A stretch of DNA of 64,000 bases. Source: Phyllostachys edulis (taxonomy: Eukaryota; Streptophyta; Magnoliopsida; Poales; Poaceae). The DNA is taken from the NCBI GenBank assembly GCA_036346405.1, contig CM070548.1, forward strand, positions 89,239,333 through 89,303,332, read 5' to 3'. The translations under genes and the position numbers were made by a program. Of this stretch, positions 23,123 to 32,698 are shown piece after piece. The stretch's first letter is position 1. Each line of letters opens with the position of its first letter. The notes under the pieces were generated by a model that was given only the letters and a program-made list of their open reading frames with translations, was not told the origin of the DNA and did not search any database.

Positions 23123-23690
23123 CGGCAGCAACTTGCTTGCCCTGCCTACAGGGTGCACATACAACATTTTTGACGGCTTTGAGTTTGGGCAAACCTCTCA
23201 TGAGATCAAGGTTGCTAACTCGCATAAGATGATCAAAACCGATGTGCCCCAAACGACGGTGCCAAAGCCAGAGCTCAAAAGAAGATGCAATTAAACACTT
23301 GAGAGGTCCAGCAAGAGATTCAAAAAAAATCAGTTCCAAAGATCCTACCACCTCTAGAAACCCCAAAGACAAGCTCACCAATTGAATCAAGCACACGACA
23401 AGTATTTTTACAAAACCTAGTCTCATAGCCATCATCAAGAAGTTGCGAGATAGAAAGCAAGTTGTACCTTACCTTGTCCACAAGGACGACGTCCTTCAGG
23501 ATGAACTTGTCGTTCACCCTGATCGATCACGTTCATTCAATCTGCCCTTGTGTATCATCTCCAAAGATGATAAAGTCATCACCCGTCGACCGCGTGAAGG
23601 AAGTGAACCATCTTGAGTCTCCAGTCATGTGACGTGAACATCCAGAGTCGACGAACCACGTGTTCTTCCCCCTTCCGCGGCAAACCTAAA
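23123..23690 (-). pseudogene. Element B protease and GAG-pre-integrase region
   Basis: At 23560-23690 the minus strand encodes NTWFVDSGCSRHMTGD, the copia protease with its DSG active site. Then 23320-23517 gives FILKDVVLVDKVRYNLLSIS and LLDDGYETRF. Then 23123-23330 gives LWHRRLGHIGFDHLMRVSNL and CAPCRQGKQVAAG, the HHCC zinc finger of integrase, cut by solo LTR F. A stop after DTQGQIE and a frameshift near 23330 break the frame. Confidence 0.88.
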
Positions 23691-24903
23691 AATCAATGCA
23701 TAAAAGATTGATGTGTCTCAATATTAGGGTTAGTTAAACATGACTTAGAAACTCAATACTGAGACACATGTCTGCGAGAAGTATGTAAAGCAGAATTGCT
23801 AGCCTTGATTCTACTTGAGGTTCTATCATGAACAATGGTTACAAGAACATGAGATGCATCCTGTCTAGGAACATGATGATGATAAGCATGTGAAACAAAT
23901 TCTAGTCCAGGTTTCTTCTTTTCTAGATGATCATATCTCATGAAAGCTCTAGGTTGATGAGATAAAAGTCTAGGAAGATTTTTTTTAGTATTTTTCAACC
24001 TACGCCAACAGAACTCAAGTAAATGTCCATCCTTCTTGCAATAGGTGTACTAGTACTTGGTACCACTGGGAGAAGCACCTTTCGACTCAACAGATGGTTG
24101 GGCAAAACTTGCAGATTTGAAAAGAGTTTTTGCAAGTTGGGTTTTGAACTCAACTAAGCCATTTTCCAAGACTTGAATAACATTTGGCTTGGACTTGTCT
24201 TGAGCAAAGTTGTATTATAACCCTTGCTTCTTATAAGGAGTTTTGGACTTATCAAGAATTTTGTTTAACTATTTCTTACCCTTAGAGAATTTTTCTAATG
24301 TATCCTTAAGATAAGCATTCTTTTTTTCAAGGTTAAGACATGATTCACAAGTTTTAGCCTTAATAGCTCTAGCATGCTTCTCCTTATGAATAACAACTTC
24401 AATTTTAAGAGCTTCACATGAAGCATAAGGAGCAGAATTAATTTTGTCCTTAAGTTTGGCATACTTAGCTCTAACTGTTTCTAACATGTCTTTTACTTCA
24501 TGTTCACGTTCTCGTGAGAAAAGAGCAAGTCTTTGGACTCAATTTATCGAGCGACCAACTTGCTATATTCTAAGCATTTTTCACATGGAGTAGATTTAAC
24601 TTCAATTAACTCAGTCCTAGCATTTTCAAGTTAGTGCAAAACAACATCATGAGTATTTTGCAATTTAGCAAGTTCAGAGTGTAAAGTATGGCAGTATGAA
24701 CATTCATCAACATCAAGGTTCTTAGCATTCACAAGTTCTAGCGTCAGATTATCAACTTGTAGTTCTAAGTCCTTATTCCTAACCATGGTGAACTCTAATG
24801 TCTTAACCTAGCTAAGCGGTTGCTCATAGATGGTATCACATCTAGCAGAGGGAACTTCATAGGATGAAGGTACCTCATCGATATCATCAATGTCGACGAA
24901 GTC
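23691..24903 (-). pseudogene. Element B gag C-terminal and linker region
   Basis: Frames 24269-24487 and 23753-23998 carry charged, helix-rich sequence (AKYAKLKDKINSAPYAS, CESCLNLEKKNAYLKDTLEK), typical of the coiled-coil tail of SIRE-type gag. At the upstream end the minus strand encodes MADFVDIDDIDEVPSSYEV next to the hAT insertion. Stops and frameshifts occur every few hundred bases. Confidence 0.75.
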
Positions 24904-24911
24904 GGCCATAA

Positions 24912-26648
24912 ATAGGTGTGGATAACGAGCTGGCTCGACTCGGCTCATTAAAGCTCATTAAGAAAATGAGCCTGGCTCGGTCAAAAACTCGAACTCGGCT
25001 CGTTATGCTCGTTATTGAATTGACATCCAGAATTAATAAAATATCCATGCAAATCAATAAAAAAACATCCATGCAGATCACAAATTCATAATATCACTTG
25101 AATGAACTAGTAGTGACTAGTCCATGCAGATGCAGATCAATAAAATGTCTTGTGAATTTTGATCAATAATATCAAAGTCCATAATATCAGTCATAACATC
25201 CATGCAGATCAATAAAGTTCATAACATCTGTGCAGATCACAAGTTCATAATTTCACAAGATCACAAGTTCATGGACTAGTCCATGCAGATCAATAATATC
25301 AAGACTAAGTTCATAACTAGTCCATGCAGATCAATAAACATCCATGCATATTCTTGAATGAACTTGGCCACCAAACAAAAAATCTTTTTGTGATCTTGTC
25401 AACCTATCCTCCACCAAACAAAAGGTCTTGCCAACTTGTGATCTTGGAATCTAGAAAGCATTCTGGAAATGATCATACTAATTTAAGTTGGTAGAAAAGC
25501 ATTCTGGAAATATAAACCACATACAACTAGAACATAAACCACAACCAGAACATAAACCACTCAATCACTCCATGTGCAATCATTTATAGTTCCCATTGCA
25601 AAACCTAGCCATAATCCCCGTAGAAGATTACAAATTGCAAAGCTTCAAAGGATAATCTCACTATCACTCGTTTACACTCAATGTGCACTCATTTTACAGT
25701 TCCCACATAATTACAAATCTTCCCATTTACTAAGCTCTCACTGTCACTCATTAAACCTAGCCATAATCCAACATGTAAATCTAATTCAATGGATAATCCA
25801 GGTCAGAGGAGAGCTCACCAAGGGGACAGCCACAATAGGCGTCGGTGCCGGACCTGCTGGTTGGCCAGGGTGAGGCGGCTTTCTAGCGGGTGTCGGTGTT
25901 AAGGAAGAGGGTGAAATGGAGACGGAGGCGGACGACCTCCTCCCTCCGTAGTTCTTGGACTCCAAGCTTGGTTGTTGATCCATCTTGGACTCCAGGCTCG
26001 ATTCTTGGATGCCGGTGTTGGACTCCGATCTCGAGCTCGGTTTGATCCCGGAGGCGGAGGCCGAATGAGCGGGAGAGGGTGTGTCACCGCGTGTGGCCTT
26101 GAGTTGGGGCGGGGATGGCCGAAGGAGATTGGGCGGTGCCCGAAGGTGGGAGAAGTGGAGGCCTAGGGGGTGGACTCTGGAATGGACATAGAGGCCGAGC
26201 ACGAGGAGGGAGCGGGCAGCGGCGGGCGGGAGGCGTGAGGAGGTGAGGTGAATTGGGAGAGCAGAGCCATCGTCCAGCCCAGATCGAAGCTAGGGTGGGA
26301 GACTGCAGCCTTGCTAGTGGGCATGGGCGCGTGGCCGTGGCAGTGTGGGGATTGGGGAGTGCGGTCGTGTAGGGAGCAGCTTAGGGTTGGGGGCTTGGTC
26401 GCTTGGGGGTTGGGGGCTTGGGCCTTATGGTGTTGGGTCTTTGGTCGGCTTGGGGCATTGGGCCGCCTGGCCTGGTGTGGTGGCTGGTGCTCAATCAAGT
26501 GACCAAGTCAATCGTGCTGATTTTCCTAACGAGCAACTCGCGAGCCAACTCGAACTCAGCTCGGCTCGTTCAGGGGCCGAGTTCGAGCCGAGCCGAACCC
26601 TTAACGAGCCGAGCTGGCGCGCAAGGTTCAAGCTTTTTTTCTACCCTT
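24912..26648. mobile_element. hAT-like non-autonomous DNA transposon
   Basis: Inserted in B gag. Ends are ATAGGTGTGGATAACGAGC (left) and, on the other strand, AAGGGTAGAAAAAAAGC (right). Subterminal GAGCTsGCTCG and GCTCGGCTCG repeats lie in inverted orientation at both ends. The flanks are GGCCATAA and GGCCATGA, an 8-bp duplication with one mismatch, as expected for hAT. The 1.7 kb body has no transposase; it is AT-rich on the left and GC-rich on the right (25840-26480). Confidence 0.72.
25786..26240 (-). other. GC-rich gene-like block inside the hAT-like element
   Basis: A 138-codon minus frame is Pro/Ser-rich (SSLTPTPARKPPHPGQPAGP) and matches no family I recognise. The sharp rise in GC against the AT-rich left half suggests captured host sequence, as in other non-autonomous transposons, but low-complexity drift is equally possible. 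There is no supported start or domain. Confidence 0.25.
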
Positions 26649-26933
26649 GGCCATGAAGCACATGCCAGTGAAGTCATTTGTCTTCCCTTTCTTCTTCTCT
26701 TAAGGGTGCTCCCCCTTCTTGTCCTCCTCGCTCGTGGAGTCCACATCACTCATGGATTGCTCTCCAAAAGCGGAAAGAACCCGGTGAGTAGCCTTCATGA
26801 GTTTGGCAGCATCAAACTTGGACTTGTTCCCTTGAGGCTTCCTCCAAGCTGCCTTCTCCTCCTTGTGGTTGCTCTTCCCTTTCAGCTTGGGACGATTCGC
26901 GGATGTGATAGAGCTCTCTACACTCATAGTATG
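26649..26933 (-). pseudogene. Element B gag middle fragment
   Basis: The fragment lies between the hAT-like element and solo LTR H. The minus strand reads NRPKLKGKSNHKEEKAAWRK, ATHRVLSAFGEQSMSDVDST and KKGEHP, then a stop, then TNDFTGMCFMAKG. The MAKG block and the ELYHI-type remains of a CCHC knuckle (in a shifted frame near 26910) are typical of SIRE-type gag. Confidence 0.75.
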
Positions 26934-29024
26934 TGTGGCGACCCGGCCAGGGCTTCACCCGAGAGGTCCTCAAGACCTCCTGAGGAGTCCACGGGACCTC
27001 CTAAGAGGTCTAAGGACCTCTCGGGCTGTCCACCCAGCCTCCCGGGAGGTCAGCCGGACCTCCTGGAGGTCCAGGGAACTGACCCGAGGAGGTCTTGAGG
27101 CTGAGGACCTCCCCAAGAGCCACAACCAAACCTAGGGGAGGTCCAGAGACCAACCCGAGGAGGTCATGGGACTTGAAGAAGCCCTAACCCTCTTGTGATC
27201 CGAACCAGTCCCAAGGATCAATGGCTAGTTCTCACAGCAATTACAAGTGATAACATACATCCATACGAGACTTCATTAACAGCAAAAGAGTTGATTACAA
27301 AGTTTGTTTACAAGCCAACAAGAGCAAAAAAAACACAGCAGAAGCAAAAGTCAAGACCATCCAATACACCACAGGTAATTGGCTGGAGGGTGCGACCTAG
27401 TTGATCTGGTCCTCATCATTATCAAAGAAGTCCTCTCCTGCTCAATTCATCCATCAAGCAAGAATGAGCACAACAACCGTGCTCGCAAGTTACACCCGTC
27501 ACATAACAGAATGACATGCATAATGGATATCAAAGGGAGAGCTTTTATGGTTGATTTGTGTAAAGCCAAGTTTCTTTCAATTACATATACTAAGTTCCAA
27601 GGCAGTTATACAATAACTAAAATTCATTTTCCAAATTCAATTTTTCAGTTGGATAGCATTCATCATCAGATGGTGAAGGATACCCTCATGTCACAAGGCT
27701 CCCTGCCCATACCCATGGGATAGAAATCCCGAAACCAGTTTATCAAAGTCTTTTTTGAAAACAAAACCAAGTCTAACTTTGAGTGGTCTTTACCAGCACG
27801 TCCATGACCGTGGACACGACTATTCGAATAGGTTTCACTCTGCAGAGGTTGTACACTTTACCCACACGACATGATTCCTCTAGTTTGTTTGGCATTCGTT
27901 AATGCCACCTCTCACTGCCAAAGGTAGGAGGTTTAGAGTTCATGACAAGGCCTTTACAATGCATTGTTCCACCACAGTCCCTCCTCGCTAAGGTTTCGCC
28001 TCCCTTGGATACAAATCCGCAGGATCGGGGTCCCCTCTTGCGCCAGTGGGAAACATAGGTTATGAAAGACCATAGGCCATGAAAGACCTCCCATACATCA
28101 AAGTAGAACAAGCGCGGTGGAACTTTGCAAATTAATTGGCCAGGTCCCGCGCCCCATTCTGAAGACATGTGGTTGTACGGTGAGGCATAGCCCATTATAG
28201 GCATAGCAAAGGGACGCTCAAAGGCTGGTCCTCAACTGACTTGGACGACCACCACAAACCCCTAGACCTCAACCTTACCCAGGATTGAATCCGTGCATAT
28301 AACATTGCACTAGCCAAGCAAACCAATTCGCCCAAGTCCAAATCCATTTTCCTTTTCTTTTGCTTTTCAAAATATTTACAAAACCTCCATGACAACCCAA
28401 TACCATGGTTTTAAATTATTTTGACAGCATTGGTCATGTTGGTAAAATTTTCCCAATCAAATACTTTTGGTCTAAGCGAGACTAAGCACAAGTTTTTCAA
28501 ATGATCCCGGTTCATACTAATGTACCAACCAGTCTTTCCTATGGTGACAAAATGTTCGGTTCAAGGTCAACAGTGGCCATACAAAGGATTTAAGTATAGC
28601 TACGAATTTAAAGACAGGTATTGAAATAACTTAGTAAAGTAAGTATACATTAACATTTAAAACGGAACATATATAGGATGACATAATGGGTGCGGTATGA
28701 TCAAGAGTGTAACTTGCCTTGCTCAAAGGCCTGGATGTCTTCTTCTTCGGAGAGCTCTTGCTCCTCAGTGTCTTCACAATCTACACGAGGAAACCAAAGC
28801 AACTCAACATAAAGCTCAAATAAGATCCAAAGAAACTTTAATGAAACCCCAAAATAAAACCAACAGAGAGGCTAAGTCGGGTTGGAGGAGGTCCAAAGCT
28901 TCAGGAGGACGTCCAGAGAACTTTGGAGGAGGTCCAAGAGCTTGCTGGAGGAGGTCCGAAGCTTCAGGAGGAGGTCCAGAGAGTGAAAATGAGCAAAAGG
29001 GTAAAGGGAAAGGGCTGCCCAAGC

Positions 29025-29032
29025 TTATATAG
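29025..29032 (-). promoter_or_regulatory. TATA box of solo LTR H
   Basis: The minus strand reads GGCTATATAAGCTTGGG, a strong plant TATA box. The start site would lie about 30 bases further, near 28990-29000. The hairpin-forming tandem array sits 320-770 bp upstream on the same strand. Confidence 0.6.
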
Positions 29033-29347
29033 CCAGAGCCACCCAGATTTCCATGGGTACACATGTTCAAGAGTTGGTGAAAAGGACAATGGGAGCAGGC
29101 AAAAGATGTGACAAAAGAACAATACGGGTGCTGCAAAAAGGTAGAAGCATTTAATGCGATACAACAGGCATTAAATGTGGGGAGACTCCTATGCGCAAAG
29201 GACACGGTCAAAGGATAAAAAAAGGGGAGTGTGACTGCCAAATGGGGCTAGTCAAAGCGTGAGGGGAGGTACTGCGGACAGGAGGTCCAAAGGACACAAC
29301 AAGGGGGAGGTCCTGACGGTCAGATCAAATCAAGGGGAGGTCTAAAT

Positions 29348-29805
29348 GGTTAAGATCTCCAGAGGGGAGGTCTTAACGGTCAGATCTAACAAAGGAGAGG
29401 TCTGGACGGTTAAGATCTCAAAGGGAGGTCTTAATGACGAGATCTAGCAAAGGGAGAATGCAGACGGTTAAGATCTCCAAAGGGAGGTCTTAACGGCCGA
29501 TCTAGCAAAGGGGAGGTGCGGGCGGTTAAGATCTCCAAAGGGTCTTAACGGCCGAGATCTAACAAGGGGGAGGTGCAGGCGGTTAAGATCTCCAAAGGGG
29601 TCTTAACGGCGAGATCTAACAAAGGGAGGTGCGGACGGTTAAGATCTCAAAGGAGGTCTTAACGGCCAGATCTAACAAAGGGAGGTGCGGACGGTTAAGA
29701 TCTCCAAAGGGAGGTCTTAACGGCCAGATCTAACAAGGAGAGGTGCGGATGGTTAAGATCTCCAAAGGGGAGGTCTTAATGGCCAGATCTAACAAGCGGG
29801 AGGTC
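29348..29805. repeat. 56-60 bp tandem array in solo LTR H
   Basis: Eight units begin with GGTTAAGATCT at 29348, 29408, 29466, 29524, 29581, 29637, 29693 and 29751. Each contains GTTAAGA and, about 15 bases later, TCTTAAC, which can pair as a 7-bp stem. Units differ by small indels, and weaker diverged copies extend upstream to about 29270. Confidence 0.9.
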
Positions 29806-30304
29806 CTAGAGGACATGTGGAGGTCCAAATGAATGAGAGGGAGGCCCTAAAGTACACAGAGAGGTCCTGAAGGACGTGGATACTGTGAGTCGAGGGCGGT
29901 AATACCGGGTTGGCAGAGAAGGGAACTTCTAGAGAGTGTTACATGGATCAGAGCAAAGAGGAAGTTCACGTGAACATGGAGGGGTTCGAGACAGTGTAGA
30001 AGGAACTCAAATGAATCCGGGGAAAGATTAGGCCTGGGGAGGTTTAGGCCAGAGTAGAACCAAAGAGGGAGGTCTAGACCTAAGGAGGTCTGGACCAATA
30101 AGGAACAAATCAAGCCAGAAAAGGGAGAGATCACCAAAGCTCCAACAAACCCAACCAACCATTCCAGAGTTTTAGTTGAAGTTTGAGTTAGTCAATTGAA
30201 ATCCATTATGAAATTCTTAAGTTAAGCTTTGAATTCTCATCAAAATAAAATGGTTCTTTTTACTTTGAAATTTTCAAAAAGGCTCTGAAAATCAAGGTGT
30301 TACA

Positions 30305-31157
30305 GTATGTCATAGGGCCACCTCTCTTCTTGTTTCTCACATTGTTATAGGTCCGTATGAACTTTTTGGCTAGGAGGGCTAGCTCAGGCTCAGGGATAGT
30401 TTCAAGTTCTTCATGGATTACAGATAAGCAAGCAAGTGAAAATCTATAGGAAGATTCAGAAGAGCCATCAGAAATTCTCTTGAGAGGGTCTGCTACTAAA
30501 GCCATATTCTCCTTCTTAGGATGATCAACCCTCTTGATCTCATGAGTTTTGAGCTTACTATAGAGCAACTCTAAAGTGAGATTAAAGAGATTGACATTCT
30601 CCTCAATGGCAGTAGCCTTCATCTCATACTCCTTGGTGTTGATTGCAGCCAAGAGGTGGTGGCATTTTTAGACTGAGAATACTCGATGTCGATCGCTCTC
30701 GACTGATTAAGCACCTTGTTCAAGCGAGTGAATACATCATTGATGCTCTCTCCAGGACGCATCTCGAACTTATTGTATTCTCGCTTGAAGACCGTTTAGC
30801 GTACTTGCTTGATTTGGGACGAGCCCTCATAGTAGGTTTCGAGGGTGTGCCAATTTTCGTGCGTGGTCTCAAGGTGATAGATCCTATCATACTCTTGTCT
30901 ACTAAGCCTGGCACATAGGAGGTTCTTTGCCTTGTGGTTGTTAGCCAAGAGGGCTGCTGAGGCTTGCGTAGCAACCACGGGCAAGACGAACGGGGCTCGG
31001 ACAACCTCCCATATGGCTTGACCTTCACTCTGAAGGTAGACACGCAAGTGATTCTTCCAATAGACATAGTCGAGCCCATTGAAGACATGCGGCTTGGTGG
31101 AGTACTTCTTAATCGTCAAGTTCAGTGACTGGTTAAGATCAAGAGTGAACTAATCGG
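30305..31157 (-). pseudogene. Element B gag N-terminal part
   Basis: The first frame (30796-31119) reads STKPHVFNGLDYVYWKNHLR, HKAKNLLCARLSRQEYDRIY and THENWHTLETYYEGSSQIKQ, the copia gag/UBN2-type fold. The second (30310-30652) has MKATAIEENVNLFNLTLELL, KISDGSS-like and KKFIRTYNNVRNKKRGGPMT, which leads to the zinc knuckle cut by solo LTR H. No ATG is seen in the upstream 40 bases; the first codons open only with TTG. A frameshift near 30790 separates the two parts. Confidence 0.85.
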
Positions 31158-31169
31158 GCTCTGATACCA
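31158..31169 (-). promoter_or_regulatory. Primer-binding site of element B (tRNA-iMet)
   Basis: The minus strand reads TGGTATCAGAGC, two bases inside the 5' LTR end at 31172. Confidence 0.92.
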
Positions 31170-31171
31170 CT

Positions 31172-32698
31172 TGTTGGACCGAAACGACGACTAGAGGTGA
31201 GTGAATAGGAGCACTATCTCTTTTTCACCTTGATCGGATTCAACTTAATTTTTACTCTAACAGCGATGAAAGCTATGAAGATCAATGTACAAGCATAGCA
31301 GAAGACTTGTATTGAATCTAATCGATACCCCCAATGCACAACAACTAAAAGCACCAAAATTCAAACCGACAAACAGTAGCAGTCATACCAGATGAATAGT
31401 AGCGGTACTACAGTAGATAGTAAAAAATAGTACAATGAACAGTACTGATGAATAGCAGTGGTATTACCAGGATGAACAGTACCAGTGCGTGAAAAGTAAA
31501 ATCAACACGAAACCAAAAACCAAAATCGCCTCAGCTTTTGATACGATGATCCAAACTTCATGAAACTTGAAACATACCTTTTCTATGATGTTAGGAACCT
31601 ATTCCAATCAAAGATCATAAAGATCATTGCCAAAGTTTCAGCCTTTTTTCGTTTGAGTGACAGTTGCTAAAAAAAAGGGCCAAAATCAAACTTTGATCCT
31701 ATAACTTGCTCGTGGATAAAAGATGGTCAAGATGATCTTAGATACATTCCTACATGTCATAGCAAGGAATATATTAGCAAGAAACTAAAGGAAAACCAAA
31801 GGATCATCAAAAACCCACAATCACCAAAGAGAGAGCAAGAACAAGAAGAAACTCATCTTGAAGAATCTTGCTTGGATTGATTTGATATTGAAGTTGGATT
31901 ACAACCACTCCACCATAGAGAACAAAGGCTCAACACTTGAGTACTCAATCAATACACCTCTCAAGAACCCTAATCTCTCCACTTTCCTCTCCTATCCCTA
32001 AAAGACAAACTAGGGTTTCTAGGTACAAGGGCTGGGAGGTGCACAACCTGCACCCTCCCATTTTATAGTGGAGGCTAGCTTCTAAAGAGACAACCCAAAA
32101 CAGGCACTCATTAATCCCACACACAAACGGGTTTCACTTATGCACGCATCTCAAAGCATCGTCTTTATCTTCTCTTGACCTAAACCACCTCTCCTTACAC
32201 CATCTTGTGCCATGGTTTAACGAAAAGCCATCAAGGCAATATTTTAGTGAAGTTACCAAAATACCCATTCTCGATCCTTCTCCAAAGACCGAGTACAATC
32301 TTCATAAAGCAATCTCATGCTTCGCCATGTGTAGATTGATCAAACGGCTCTCTTCATGTCGGCAAATCTCTCCCATCCGGCTCCCACCAAAACCACCATA
32401 GCACTTACACCGACCCTCACATCGCTTGATGCAACAAGTCACACTGAACTTCCCGTTCGGTCATTCTTGTCCATTTTGCGCCATGCTTGAGTCCACTGAC
32501 AACATCCGGCATTCTCGATCGTCCTGGACCTCAGCTCTCCAAGCCTAGTCCCAATCATCCTAGCCGTTGACCGTCGTTGACCTCCAAGCTTCCTGCACAA
32601 CAATAGACAAAGAAATTGATTCCGGGAACAAGTTCTTCTCAACATGACCCACGCTAGTCAAAACATGCATTATGCAACACATATGCACTAGAACCCAT
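31172..32698 (-). repeat. 5' LTR of element B, R/U5-side part
   Basis: This part starts at TGTTGGACCG and follows the 3' LTR until 32698, where element C interrupts it. The CCCAT at 32694-32698 is the target copy of the C insertion. The remaining U3 part resumes at 53661. It carries AGTAC/AGTAGCGGTACTAC-type words at 31370-31480 that the 3' LTR lacks. Confidence 0.92.

Larger units (their letters stand above)
26934..30304 (-). mobile_element. Solo LTR H (long gypsy-type LTR)
   Basis: Ends TGTGGCGACCCGG and AAGGTGTTACA are flanked by a perfect duplication GTATG (26929-26933 and 30305-30309). It is 3371 bp with no coding domain. The minus strand begins TGTAACACCTTGATTTTC and has a TATA box near 29025, so it reads on the minus strand. 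It holds a tandem array at 29348-29800 and many GGAGGTC words. Blocks around 27790-27890 and 28160 match F and G, so it belongs to a related but distinct LTR family. Confidence 0.9.

Noticed and set aside
26403..27098. 231-codon plus-strand open frame
   Set aside because: It runs across the hAT-like element, a gag fragment and the start of solo LTR H, which are unrelated sequences, so the frame is accidental.
29270..29810. Repeat array with CRISPR-like regular spacing
   Set aside because: Spacers are not unique, whole units repeat, and the array is inside a plant solo LTR; it is a tandem repeat.
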